Source: DASRDS01 sp035652495 (GTDB taxonomy: Bacteria; Gemmatimonadota; Gemmatimonadetes; Gemmatimonadales; Gemmatimonadaceae). From it: DNA of 32,457 nt. The position numbers and the translations under genes were made by a program. Below the pieces are notes generated by a model. That model made no database searches. It saw nothing but the letters and a program-made list of their open reading frames with translations, and was not told the origin of the DNA. The stretch spans positions 1 to 32,457 of the forward strand of contig DASRDS010000138.1 of the NCBI GenBank assembly GCA_035652495.1. The letters are read 5' to 3'. Below are positions 8,230 to 15,388 of this stretch, piece after piece; within the stretch, counting starts at the first letter, position 1, and the number at the start of each line of letters is the position of its first letter.

Positions 8230-9749
8230 GCGATCACGGCTCCCTTGAGCGCGAGCGTGTCGTAGCTCATTCCGGCGAAAGACGGGTGGGCCGCGGCGAG
8301 GGCCGCGAACACCTCGGACGGCAACATATAGTCGGCGGGTTCGCCGGCCGCGATCAACACGTCCGTCAACACCGCATACGTCGGCCGTGTCTCGCCAGGC
8401 GCGGCCTTGGCCTGCAGATAGCGCTGCACGCGTCCGCGAATGTTGGTGAACGTGCCTTCTTCCTCCGCCATGTTGGTCGTTGGAAGCACGACGGCGTTGT
8501 CCCCTGCCCAGGCCGGTTTCGTAGTCCCGATCACCACCGTCGCCCCGGCCTTCGACGCGACCGTCTGGCCCGCGAGTTCCTCGTCGGCCACCAATAACGC
8601 GTCGTTCTCACCGAGCCCCGCCAACACGCTAGTCAGATCGTTCGTACGAGTGAACCCGAACAGCTCGGCGCCTTTGACATTGGCGGCTCGATCGGCGCGC
8701 AACGCTAAATCCTTCACGCCCTCGAGAGGCGCCTCGGGACCCTGCTTAACGGTGAAGTATCCCTTCCCGTTGAGGCGCTTGATCAATTTCCCAAGCAAAA
8801 ACAGCGCTTCATTCGAAAGCATTGGCGAGGCGAGCACGAGCAGCTTCCGCCCAGCCATGGCATCGTTCGCCGCGGCGACAGCCGTCGACCACTCGGCGCG
8901 CTCCCCTTTGACACTCGGCGACGTCGCCCGATCCCGGCGATTCAGCCAGCGATAATCCAGGCGCCCTTGGTCGCACAAAAAGTATTGATTGACCTCGTCA
9001 TTCACGCGAGGGCGCAAACGAACGACGACATTGTCGCGAGTCTCAATCGTCGCGTTGCACCCCTGAGTGCAATTCGGACAAATAGAGGCGGACCGATCGA
9101 GCTCCCACGCCCGAGCCTTATTCAAAAAGTCCTTCGAGAGCAACGCCCCAACCGGGCAAAGCTCGACCACGTTGCCAGCCCAAGGATGCGTCAGATCCTG
9201 CCCCTCGAACTTCCCGATCAACGCCCGATCGCCGCGCTCGCTCACATTGAGCACCGGATCCTTCGCCACGTCCTCCATGAACCGGACGCAGCGTGTGCAA
9301 AGAATGCAGCGGTTGGGGACGTACATGACGTCCCCGCCGAAGTCTTCCACCGGGTTGAAGCGCTTAGGCTCTTTGTAGCGCGAGTCCGCGCGCCCTTCGG
9401 CGTACGTGTAGTCTTGCAGCTCGCACTCGCCGGACTGATCACAGATCGGGCAGTCCAACGGGTGGTTGATGAGCAGCATTTCGAGGACGCCCTTACGGGC
9501 CTCCTGCGCTTTCGCCGAATGCACGTGCACGATCTGATTGTCGGCGACCGTCGTCTGACAGGCCGGCATCAGCTTCGGCGCCTTCTCAACCTCGACCAAG
9601 CACATACGGCAGAGCGCCGGAATCGGCAGCGCCGGATGATAGCAGTAGTGCGGAACCAGGATGCCGGCGGTCTTCGCGGCTTCGAGGATCGACGTGCCAG
9701 CCGGGACCTGGACCTGGCGGCCCTCGATCGTGAGGGTGACGTCGCTCAT
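8226..9749 (-). CDS. nuoG: NADH-quinone oxidoreductase subunit G (short form)
   Basis: 507 residues, the iron-sulfur chain subunit of the peripheral arm. Ligands visible in order: 2Fe-2S at C36, C47, C50, C64; His-ligated 4Fe-4S at H96, C100, C103, C109; 4Fe-4S at C148, C151, C154, C198; and a fourth set C224, C227, C231, C259 matching the N7 cluster found only in some bacteria. The molybdopterin-oxidoreductase-like half that brings E. coli NuoG to about 900 residues is reduced to about 240. The start ATG at 9749 (MSDVTLTIEG) overlaps the nuoF stop as ATGA; the 37 upstream in-frame residues are shadow sequence of nuoF. Confidence 0.95.
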   Translation of the reverse strand: MSDVTLTIEGRQVQVPAGTSILEAAKTAGILVPHYCYHPALPIPALCRMCLVEVEKAPKLMPACQTTVADNQIVHVHSAKAQEARKGVLEMLLINHPLDCPICDQSGECELQDYTYAEGRADSRYKEPKRFNPVEDFGGDVMYVPNRCILCTRCVRFMEDVAKDPVLNVSERGDRALIGKFEGQDLTHPWAGNVVELCPVGALLSKDFLNKARAWELDRSASICPNCTQGCNATIETRDNVVVRLRPRVNDEVNQYFLCDQGRLDYRWLNRRDRATSPSVKGERAEWSTAVAAANDAMAGRKLLVLASPMLSNEALFLLGKLIKRLNGKGYFTVKQGPEAPLEGVKDLALRADRAANVKGAELFGFTRTNDLTSVLAGLGENDALLVADEELAGQTVASKAGATVVIGTTKPAWAGDNAVVLPTTNMAEEEGTFTNIRGRVQRYLQAKAAPGETRPTYAVLTDVLIAAGEPADYMLPSEVFAALAAAHPSFAGMSYDTLALKGAVIA

Positions 9750-11071
9750 GCGGCGGCACTCCGCGCGGGCGTGGTCCGATAGGGGCAGCGCTTCTGCGTG
9801 ATGTGCGCCATGAACTCGTCGCGGAACTTCTGAATGCCGGAGACGACGGGCACCGCGCACGAATCGGACAGCACGCAGATCGTCTTGCCCGTCATGTTGT
9901 CCGCGATGGAAAGCAGCGTGTCGAGATCCGCCGTGGTTCCCTCACCGGCTTCGATGCGCTCAACGATCTTGGTGGTCCACGCCGTGCCTTCGCGGCATTG
10001 CGTGCATTGTGCGCAGCTCTCGTGCGCGAAAAACCTCGCCAGCCGCGCGATCTGCTTCACCATACACTGCGTATCGTCGATGCAAATCACGCCGCCGGAC
10101 CCCATCATCGTACCTTTGGCGACGAACCCCTCGTAATCCATCAGCGTCGCTTCGGCTTCTTCCATCGTCTGAATCGGAACCGATGCGCCACCGGGAATAA
10201 TCGCCTTGAATTTTCGCCCCTGTGGCGGCCCGCCGCAGAGATCATACAAGAAGTCTTTGAATGGGAATCCCATCACGACTTCATAGTTGCCCGGACGACG
10301 CACGTTGCCGCAAACCGAGTACAGCTTCGTGCCGGTGCTCTTCGGCGAAGACAGGCACATCTGCTTGTACCACTCGGCCCCGTTATTCAGGATATGAGGC
10401 ACGGCGGCCAGTGTCTCGACGTTATTAATGGTCGTCGGCTGGCCGAACACACCCGACGCGGCGGGAAAGGGCGGCTTGATACGCGGGTTCCCGCGCCGGC
10501 CCTCGAGCGAGTTCATGAGCGCCGTCTCTTCGCCGCAGATATAGGCGCCAGCTCCTTTGTGCACGTGCACATCGATGCGCCGGCCGCTCCCGAGCGCGTT
10601 TTTGCCGAGGACACCCTCGGAGTACGCCTCTTGGACAGCGGCATTCATGCGATCGAGTGGCTCGGTGAACTCGCCCCGAATATAGATGTAGGCCGTTTCG
10701 GCGCCCATGGCGTGGCACGCGATCGCACAGCCTTCAATCAGGCCATGCGGCGTCCACCGCATGATCTCGCGGTCCTTGAACGTCCCGGGTTCCGATTCGT
10801 CGGCATTGCAGCACAGGTAGTGCGGCTTCCCATCGCCGATCTTCATGAAGGACCACTTGACACCCGTCGGAAACCCGGCGCCGCCGCGGCCGCGCAGGCC
10901 CGATTCTTTCACGATGTTCGTGATATCGGTCGGTGCCATGCCGAGCGCTTGCTCGAGCGCGCGATACCCGCCGCGCTGGCGCCAGCCGGCGAGCGAGATC
11001 GCGTCGGGATCGCCGAAATGCTTGGAGAGGACCGGCGTTTCGCGGGCGTGCGATTTGTGGGGATAGCCCAT
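9746..11071 (-). CDS. nuoF: NADH-quinone oxidoreductase subunit F (NADH/FMN site)
   Basis: 441 residues, the subunit that binds NADH and FMN and starts electron transfer. The glycine-rich site is SGLRGRGGAGFPTG (about 57-70) with CCNADESEPGTFKDRE (87-102) around the flavin, and GAGAYICGEETALMNSLEG (173-191). The N3 4Fe-4S ligands are C353, C356 and C359 in ESCAQCTQCREGT and C399 in GKTICVLSD, with the normal spacing. The start ATG at 11071 follows the nuoE stop by 9 bp, without a clear Shine-Dalgarno. Its stop overlaps the nuoG start. The length fits the family (420-445). Confidence 0.97.
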   Translation of the reverse strand: MGYPHKSHARETPVLSKHFGDPDAISLAGWRQRGGYRALEQALGMAPTDITNIVKESGLRGRGGAGFPTGVKWSFMKIGDGKPHYLCCNADESEPGTFKDREIMRWTPHGLIEGCAIACHAMGAETAYIYIRGEFTEPLDRMNAAVQEAYSEGVLGKNALGSGRRIDVHVHKGAGAYICGEETALMNSLEGRRGNPRIKPPFPAASGVFGQPTTINNVETLAAVPHILNNGAEWYKQMCLSSPKSTGTKLYSVCGNVRRPGNYEVVMGFPFKDFLYDLCGGPPQGRKFKAIIPGGASVPIQTMEEAEATLMDYEGFVAKGTMMGSGGVICIDDTQCMVKQIARLARFFAHESCAQCTQCREGTAWTTKIVERIEAGEGTTADLDTLLSIADNMTGKTICVLSDSCAVPVVSGIQKFRDEFMAHITQKRCPYRTTPARSAAA

Positions 11072-11080
11072 GAGTCAAGT

Positions 11081-11575
11081 CTATTTATGAGCGGCGACGA
11101 TCGCCGGCACGGTATCGGGAGTGACCGATTCCAAGAATTCACTGTTGATCATGACCGGCGTCGCGAAGCCACAGGCGCCGAGGCATTCCACCTCGATCAC
11201 CGTGAAGCGACCGTCCGGCGAGGTCGTCCCAAGTTCTTCACATTTCGTGTGCTTCAAGAACGCGCGCACCACATCCTCGGCGCCGCACACGTTGCAGGGT
11301 GACGTCGTGCACACCTGGACGAAGTATTTCCCGACCGGGTGCTGATGGTACATCGTGTAGAACGTGACGACGCCTTTGACGTAGGCGGGCGTGAGGCCGA
11401 GGACGGTGGCCACTTCCTGCATGCCGTCGTCGCTGACCCAGCCGCGAGCTTCCTGCACGATCCAGAGGGCGGGCAGCAGCGCCGCCATCTTCGTCGGGTA
11501 GCGACCGAGGAGCATGTCCAGCTCCTCGCGGCGCGCGCCGACGAAGACCGGTTCATATGGTGCCTTCGTCGTCAA
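11081..11575 (-). CDS. nuoE: NADH-quinone oxidoreductase subunit E (2Fe-2S)
   Basis: 164 residues, the thioredoxin-fold subunit that carries cluster N1a next to NuoF. The four ligands are C89 and C94 (CTTSPC) and C131 and C135 (CLGAC). The only sensible start is a TTG at 11575, which overlaps the nuoD stop as TTGA, the same arrangement as the ATGA junctions of the operon. A GGGAGA in the end of nuoD lies about 8 bases upstream. The next in-frame ATG would remove 20 residues that belong to the N-terminal helix region. The length is usual (150-180). Confidence 0.96.
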   Translation of the reverse strand: MTTKAPYEPVFVGARREELDMLLGRYPTKMAALLPALWIVQEARGWVSDDGMQEVATVLGLTPAYVKGVVTFYTMYHQHPVGKYFVQVCTTSPCNVCGAEDVVRAFLKHTKCEELGTTSPDGRFTVIEVECLGACGFATPVMINSEFLESVTPDTVPAIVAAHK

Positions 11576-12879
11576 CGATCAATTTCTCCCATCACGATGT
11601 CGATACTGGCGTTGATCGCGATCACGTCGGACAGCAAGTGGCCTTCGACCATCTTGGGGATCGCCGACAGGTTCACGAACGACGGCGGCCGGATCCGCCA
11701 GCGGACCGGCTTGGCCGAGCCGTCGGAGACCATATAGTAGCCTTTCTCGCCCTTCGGGCTCTCGACCACCACGTACGCTTCCCCGATCGGCGGCCGCGGG
11801 CCTTCCATCACTTGCTTGAAGTGATGGATCATGGATTCCATCTCGCTGGTCGCCTTGGACTTGGGCGGCAAAATGACTCTCGCATCATCGATGTTGACCG
11901 GCCCACCGGGCAATCGAGCGAGCGCCTGCTCCAGAATCCTGACGGACTGTCTCAACTCTTCCATTCGCACGAGATACCGATCGTAGACGTCCCCGTGCGT
12001 GCCAACGGGAACGTCAAAATCGTAGGTCTCGTAGCCGAGATAGGGAAAATCCTTTCTCACGTCATACGCGACACCCGAGGCTCTCAACATCGGTCCAGAC
12101 AGCCCGTAATTCGTCGCTTCCTCGGCCGACATGACACCGAGACCGACCGTGCGCCCGACCCAGATAGCGTTTCTGGTCAGCATCTGGTCGACCTGGTCGA
12201 TCGTCTTGGGGAACGTCTTGATGAATCCATCGAGCGCCGCGGTCCAGCCATCAGGGATATCGGCTGCCATTCCGCCGACACGAGTGGCTGACGTGGTTAG
12301 CCGCGCGCCGACCCAACGTTCCAGAAGATCATATACTCGCTCGCGTTCTTGGAACGACCATAGAAATGGCGTGAACGCACCGATGTCGATGCAGGTCGTG
12401 CCAAGCCAGACCAGGTGCGAGATAATACGAGAGAGCTCGCCGGCGATAACACGAAGCACCGTACAGCGCTCCGTGATCTCAATGCCGAACAACCGCTCGG
12501 CGCCTAATGCGAAGGCGATGTTGTTGCCGATCGAGTTGAGATAATCCTCGCGATCCGTCCACGGGACGATCTGATTGTACTGGCGATACTCGCCAATCTT
12601 CTCGAAGCCGCAGTGCAGATAGCCGATGTGCGGAATGCAGCGCACGACGGTCTCGCCGTCGAGCTCCAGCACCAGACGAAGCACACCGTGCGTCGCCGGA
12701 TGCTGCGGCCCGATGTTGATCAGCATGTGCTCGCCGGCAAAATCCGGTTCGAGCGCGGGATACGCTTCGATCGTCTGCGCGCCGTCGCCGCCCACCCTGA
12801 GCGGCGTGCGCGTCGGACGACCCTGAGCGTCGAGCCCGGTGGTCGAAAGTTCGACCTCGACGGTCCGAGTGTCGCTCAT
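11572..12879 (-). CDS. nuoD: NADH-quinone oxidoreductase subunit D
   Basis: 435 residues, the 49-kDa type subunit that forms the quinone-binding cavity with NuoB and is related to the large subunit of NiFe hydrogenases. Diagnostic: NIGPQHPATHGVLRLVLELDG (first 20 bases of the motif region near residue 55), whose His residues line the quinone site, and HIGYLHCGFEKIGEYRQYNQ. About 45 residues precede the family core, a modest N-terminal extension. The start ATG at 12879 is 3 bp after the nuoC stop and has GGGGGAA upstream. The region 11870-12560 has clearly more A/T third bases than neighbouring genes. Confidence 0.97.
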   Translation of the reverse strand: MSDTRTVEVELSTTGLDAQGRPTRTPLRVGGDGAQTIEAYPALEPDFAGEHMLINIGPQHPATHGVLRLVLELDGETVVRCIPHIGYLHCGFEKIGEYRQYNQIVPWTDREDYLNSIGNNIAFALGAERLFGIEITERCTVLRVIAGELSRIISHLVWLGTTCIDIGAFTPFLWSFQERERVYDLLERWVGARLTTSATRVGGMAADIPDGWTAALDGFIKTFPKTIDQVDQMLTRNAIWVGRTVGLGVMSAEEATNYGLSGPMLRASGVAYDVRKDFPYLGYETYDFDVPVGTHGDVYDRYLVRMEELRQSVRILEQALARLPGGPVNIDDARVILPPKSKATSEMESMIHHFKQVMEGPRPPIGEAYVVVESPKGEKGYYMVSDGSAKPVRWRIRPPSFVNLSAIPKMVEGHLLSDVIAINASIDIVMGEIDR

Positions 12880-12882
12880 GAT

Positions 12883-13581
12883 CTATTCCCCCGTCTTCTC
12901 GCCGCGCCCGAGTCGCTGCCGCATGTCCTCCGGCAGATCCTCGAAGGCCTCGACGATCGAAAGCTCATCCATGGAATACTTGGCCTCGGGATTCTGAGCC
13001 AGCGCCTGACGCAGTTGCTCGGCGCGGCTGAAGCGTCCCCTCAGCGGAAAATCCTTTCGCAGCGGGTAGCCTTCTCGATACTGCTCCCACATGAGAATGC
13101 GCCGTAAATCCGGGTGACCGCGGAAGGTGATGCCGAACATGTCATAGCATTCCCGCTCCATCCAATCGGCGCTCTTATAGATCGACCACACGCTGTCGAC
13201 GGCGAGCGGTGCGGTCTTTTCCAGCTCGACTTTGAGCCTTAGAAAGCGCCGATACGGCAGCGAACGGAGATGCCACACGACTTCAATTGGTCTGCCGGTA
13301 TCTCGATACTCGACCGCCGTCACATCCGATAGGAAGTCGTAGCGCTGGCCCGGATCATCATGCAGCCATTGCACGATGTCTTTGAGCCGTGTGGCATCGA
13401 CCAGCACCGTCGTCTCGCCCCAGACCACATCGACCCGCTTGACCGCCGCCTTGAATTGAGCAGCCAGCGCCGACGCCGTCGGATTCTCCGGGCCGCCACG
13501 ATGCGGGATGTTCCGAGGTGTGACCGGGGTGCCGCTCGGCGCGGCTACGCCGGGATACACCGTGGGAATCGTCTCGCTCAT
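12883..13581 (-). CDS. nuoC: NADH-quinone oxidoreductase subunit C
   Basis: 232 residues, the 30-kDa type structural subunit of the peripheral arm, not fused to NuoD. The family signature is readable as ERECYDMFGITFRGHPDLRR, followed by ILM and the EGYPLRKDFPLRG motif. I place the start at the ATG at 13581, which overlaps the nuoB stop as ATGA; the open frame continues to 13887, but those 102 extra residues are Arg-rich shadow of nuoB. The first 35 residues are Pro/Gly-rich and probably unstructured. The C-terminus is a charged tail. Confidence 0.96.
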   Translation of the reverse strand: MSETIPTVYPGVAAPSGTPVTPRNIPHRGGPENPTASALAAQFKAAVKRVDVVWGETTVLVDATRLKDIVQWLHDDPGQRYDFLSDVTAVEYRDTGRPIEVVWHLRSLPYRRFLRLKVELEKTAPLAVDSVWSIYKSADWMERECYDMFGITFRGHPDLRRILMWEQYREGYPLRKDFPLRGRFSRAEQLRQALAQNPEAKYSMDELSIVEAFEDLPEDMRQRLGRGEKTGE

Positions 13582-14186
13582 ACGGTGGATCGCGTCTGAT
13601 TGACGGAGTTGCCAAACGGCTCCGAGAGCTCGTCGATCGTCGGCGGCGGGATATAGAGCCGGCTCGACGGATCCGGCTCCATCTCGTTGCGGATCGACGT
13701 GTCGGACATCCGCTCGCGCATCACCTTCTGCTGCAGCATGCGGATGCCGTAGAGGAGCCCTTCCGGGCGAGGCGGGCAGCCGGGGACGTAAACATCGACC
13801 GGAATGATCGTGTCGATCCCCTGCACCACGGCGTAGTTGTCGAACATCCCGCCCGAGGAGGCGCAGGCGCCCATCGAGATGCACCATTTCGGCTGGGGCA
13901 TCTGCTGCCAGATCCGGCGGATCACGGGCGCCAGCTTGAACGGCACCCGTCCGGCGCAGATGAGCACGTCAGCCTGGCGCGGAGAGAAGCTCATCCGCTC
14001 CATCCCGAACCGAGCCAGATCGAACCGGCTCGCGGCCGTGGCCATGAACTCGATCGCGCAGCACGCCGTGCCGAACGGCATCGGCCACAGCGAATTCGCG
14101 CGGCCCCAGTTCACGAGAAAGTCGAGCTTCGTGGCGACCCAGCTTTCCTGGGTCTCCGGACTATACGATACCTGGGTCAATCCCAT
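13578..14186 (-). CDS. nuoB: NADH-quinone oxidoreductase subunit B (cluster N2)
   Basis: 202 residues, the subunit that carries N2, the last iron-sulfur cluster before quinone. The ligands are the tandem cysteines C42-C43 in FGTACCAIEFMA, C108 in ISMGACASSGGMFDNY and C137 in YVPGCPPRPEGLLYG, all in the expected positions. The loop CAGRVPFKLAPVIRRIW replaces the more common AGTLTNKMAP form. The start ATG at 14186 overlaps the last 10 bases of nuoA. The C-terminal 45 residues after the core are a Pro/Ser-rich tail. Confidence 0.97.
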   Translation of the reverse strand: MGLTQVSYSPETQESWVATKLDFLVNWGRANSLWPMPFGTACCAIEFMATAASRFDLARFGMERMSFSPRQADVLICAGRVPFKLAPVIRRIWQQMPQPKWCISMGACASSGGMFDNYAVVQGIDTIIPVDVYVPGCPPRPEGLLYGIRMLQQKVMRERMSDTSIRNEMEPDPSSRLYIPPPTIDELSEPFGNSVNQTRSTV

Positions 14187-14581
14187 TGCAACGCGCCCTT
14201 CTTCCAGACGTAGACCAGGCCCGCGAGCAGAATGGCGATGAAGACGAGCATCTCGCCGAGCCCGAATAGGGTGGCGTGCCCGCTCGGGCAGACGCCACTG
14301 ACGAGTGGCACCGTGCAGGAAAGCTGTCGGAAGGCCACCCCCCAGGGGATCATGAACACCGTCTCGATGTCGAAGACGATGAAGAGCATGGCGACCATAT
14401 AGAACTTGACCGAGAAGCGTTCTCGGGCGTCGCCCAGGGGCGGGATTCCGGATTCGTAAGCGGTGTCCTTCTCGGGTGTTGGACGGAGTCGCAATGAGAG
14501 GTGCGACAACCCGATCATCGCCACGGCGTTGACGGCGACGAAACCGATCAATAGGAGCACCGGAAAGAACGAGCTCGCCAT
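14177..14581 (-). CDS. nuoA: NADH-quinone oxidoreductase subunit A, first gene of the nuo operon
   Basis: 134 residues with three membrane segments, a membrane-arm subunit of complex I. The signature runs from YESGIPPLGDARERFSVKFY into MVAMLFIVFDIETVFMIPWG, with the conserved acidic residues. Between helices 2 and 3 there is an unusual loop (about residues 86-105) with two cysteines, C89 and C98, and a His. The ATG at 14581 has GGAG only 3 bases upstream, closer than usual. It is the promoter-proximal gene; the 252-bp divergent region lies upstream. Confidence 0.96.
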   Translation of the reverse strand: MASSFFPVLLLIGFVAVNAVAMIGLSHLSLRLRPTPEKDTAYESGIPPLGDARERFSVKFYMVAMLFIVFDIETVFMIPWGVAFRQLSCTVPLVSGVCPSGHATLFGLGEMLVFIAILLAGLVYVWKKGALQWD

Positions 14582-14602
14582 AAACTCCGGTGTGTCTGTC
14601 TT

Positions 14603-14616
14603 GTGAAAAGTTTCAC
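14603..14616. promoter_or_regulatory. Palindrome in the nuoA leader, possible operator
   Basis: The sequence GTGAAA-AG-TTTCAC is a perfect 6+6 bp inverted repeat with a 2-bp spacer. It lies about 20 bases upstream of the nuoA start codon and just downstream of the predicted -10 element, a position where a repressor or redox regulator could act. As RNA the arms are too weak for a terminator. No regulator can be named from the sequence alone. Confidence 0.35.
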
Positions 14617-14632
14617 GAGGTCCAGCCTAGGC

Positions 14633-14661
14633 AAGTTATTCATCGCGAAGGGCTATTTCAA
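14633..14661 (-). promoter_or_regulatory. Probable sigma-70-type promoter of the nuo operon
   Basis: Reading the minus strand, TTGAAA (14661-14656) and TAACTT (14638-14633) are separated by 17 bases. The -35 box matches 5 of 6 consensus bases; the -10 box matches 3 of 6, including the important T1, A2 and T6. Transcription would begin about 45 bases before the nuoA ATG. There are no other genes in this gap. Confidence 0.45.
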
Positions 14662-14819
14662 CGCCAGCATCTAGGCGCTTTGCTCCGGCTCCCGTTCCCT
14701 ACAGTGTCTCCAGATGGTCTGGATCGGATCCAAGTGAGGCGCGCAGCGCCGATCAAGTCAGAACCCTCCCCGGAGGCCTGAGCGATGGTCCGGCGGTAGC
14801 GTTAGCCGACAGCCTCGTC

Positions 14820-14825
14820 TAAAAT
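14820..14825 (+). promoter_or_regulatory. -10 element immediately upstream of dcd, possibly giving a leaderless mRNA
   Basis: TAAAAT (5 of 6 consensus bases) ends 8 bases before the dcd ATG at 14834, and no Shine-Dalgarno sequence separates them. If this is the -10 box, transcription starts at or next to the A of the ATG. The -35 region (about 14797-14802, TAGCGT) is a poor match, so the call rests mainly on the -10 box and the missing ribosome binding site. Confidence 0.35.
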
Positions 14826-14833
14826 TCGCGCCC

Positions 14834-15388
14834 ATGACAATCCAGTCTGACCGCTGGATCACCCGGATGGCCAAAGAGCACCGGATGATCGAGCCCTTCG
14901 AAGGCCGCCAGGTCCGCACCGGCGTCATTAGTTATGGCGTGTCAAGCTACGGATACGACATGCGGGTCGCCCGCGAGTTCCGGATCTTCACGAACGTGAT
15001 GAACTCGATCGTCGACCCCAAGGATTTCGACTCAAAGTCCTTCGTCGAGTTCGAGGGCGATATCTGCATCGTGCCCCCGAACTCGTTCGCCCTGGCCAGA
15101 AGTGTCGAGTACTTCCGCATTCCTCGCGACGTCGTTACGATCTGCGTCGGCAAATCCACGTACGCCCGGTGCGGCGTCATCACGAACGTGACGCCCTTCG
15201 AACCGGAGTGGGAAGGATTCGTCACGCTCGAGATCTCCAACACGACGCCGCTGCCGGCGAAGATCTATGCGAACGAAGGCATTGCCCAGGTGCTCTTCTT
15301 CCAGGGGTCGGAACCCCCTGAGGTGTCCTACAAGGACAAAAAGGGCAAGTATCAAGGTCAACAGGGCGTTACTCTGCCTAAGCTGTAG
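14834..15388 (+). CDS. dcd: dCTP deaminase
   Basis: 184 residues, a trimeric enzyme of the dUTPase fold that deaminates dCTP to dUTP for thymidylate synthesis. The core motif CVGKSTYARCGVITNVTPFE, followed by PEWEGFVTLEISNTTPLPAK, holds the nucleotide-binding Ser/Arg and the catalytic glutamate of the family; YANEGIAQVLFF and the C-terminal GKYQGQQGVTLPKL close the active site. A bifunctional dCTP deaminase/dUTPase cannot be excluded from sequence alone. It starts at the first ATG and has no obvious ribosome binding site. The next plus-strand gene begins out of frame inside its 3' end. Confidence 0.95.
   Translation: MTIQSDRWITRMAKEHRMIEPFEGRQVRTGVISYGVSSYGYDMRVAREFRIFTNVMNSIVDPKDFDSKSFVEFEGDICIVPPNSFALARSVEYFRIPRDVVTICVGKSTYARCGVITNVTPFEPEWEGFVTLEISNTTPLPAKIYANEGIAQVLFFQGSEPPEVSYKDKKGKYQGQQGVTLPKL

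Noticed and set aside
13582..13887. N-terminal extension of nuoC
   Set aside because: The extra 102 residues are the out-of-frame reading of nuoB; the ATG at 13581 with an ATGA overlap fits the family.
14590..14781. 63-codon plus-strand ORF in the divergent region between nuoA and dcd
   Set aside because: No ribosome binding site, no recognisable motif, and it overlaps the predicted nuo promoter; more likely non-coding.
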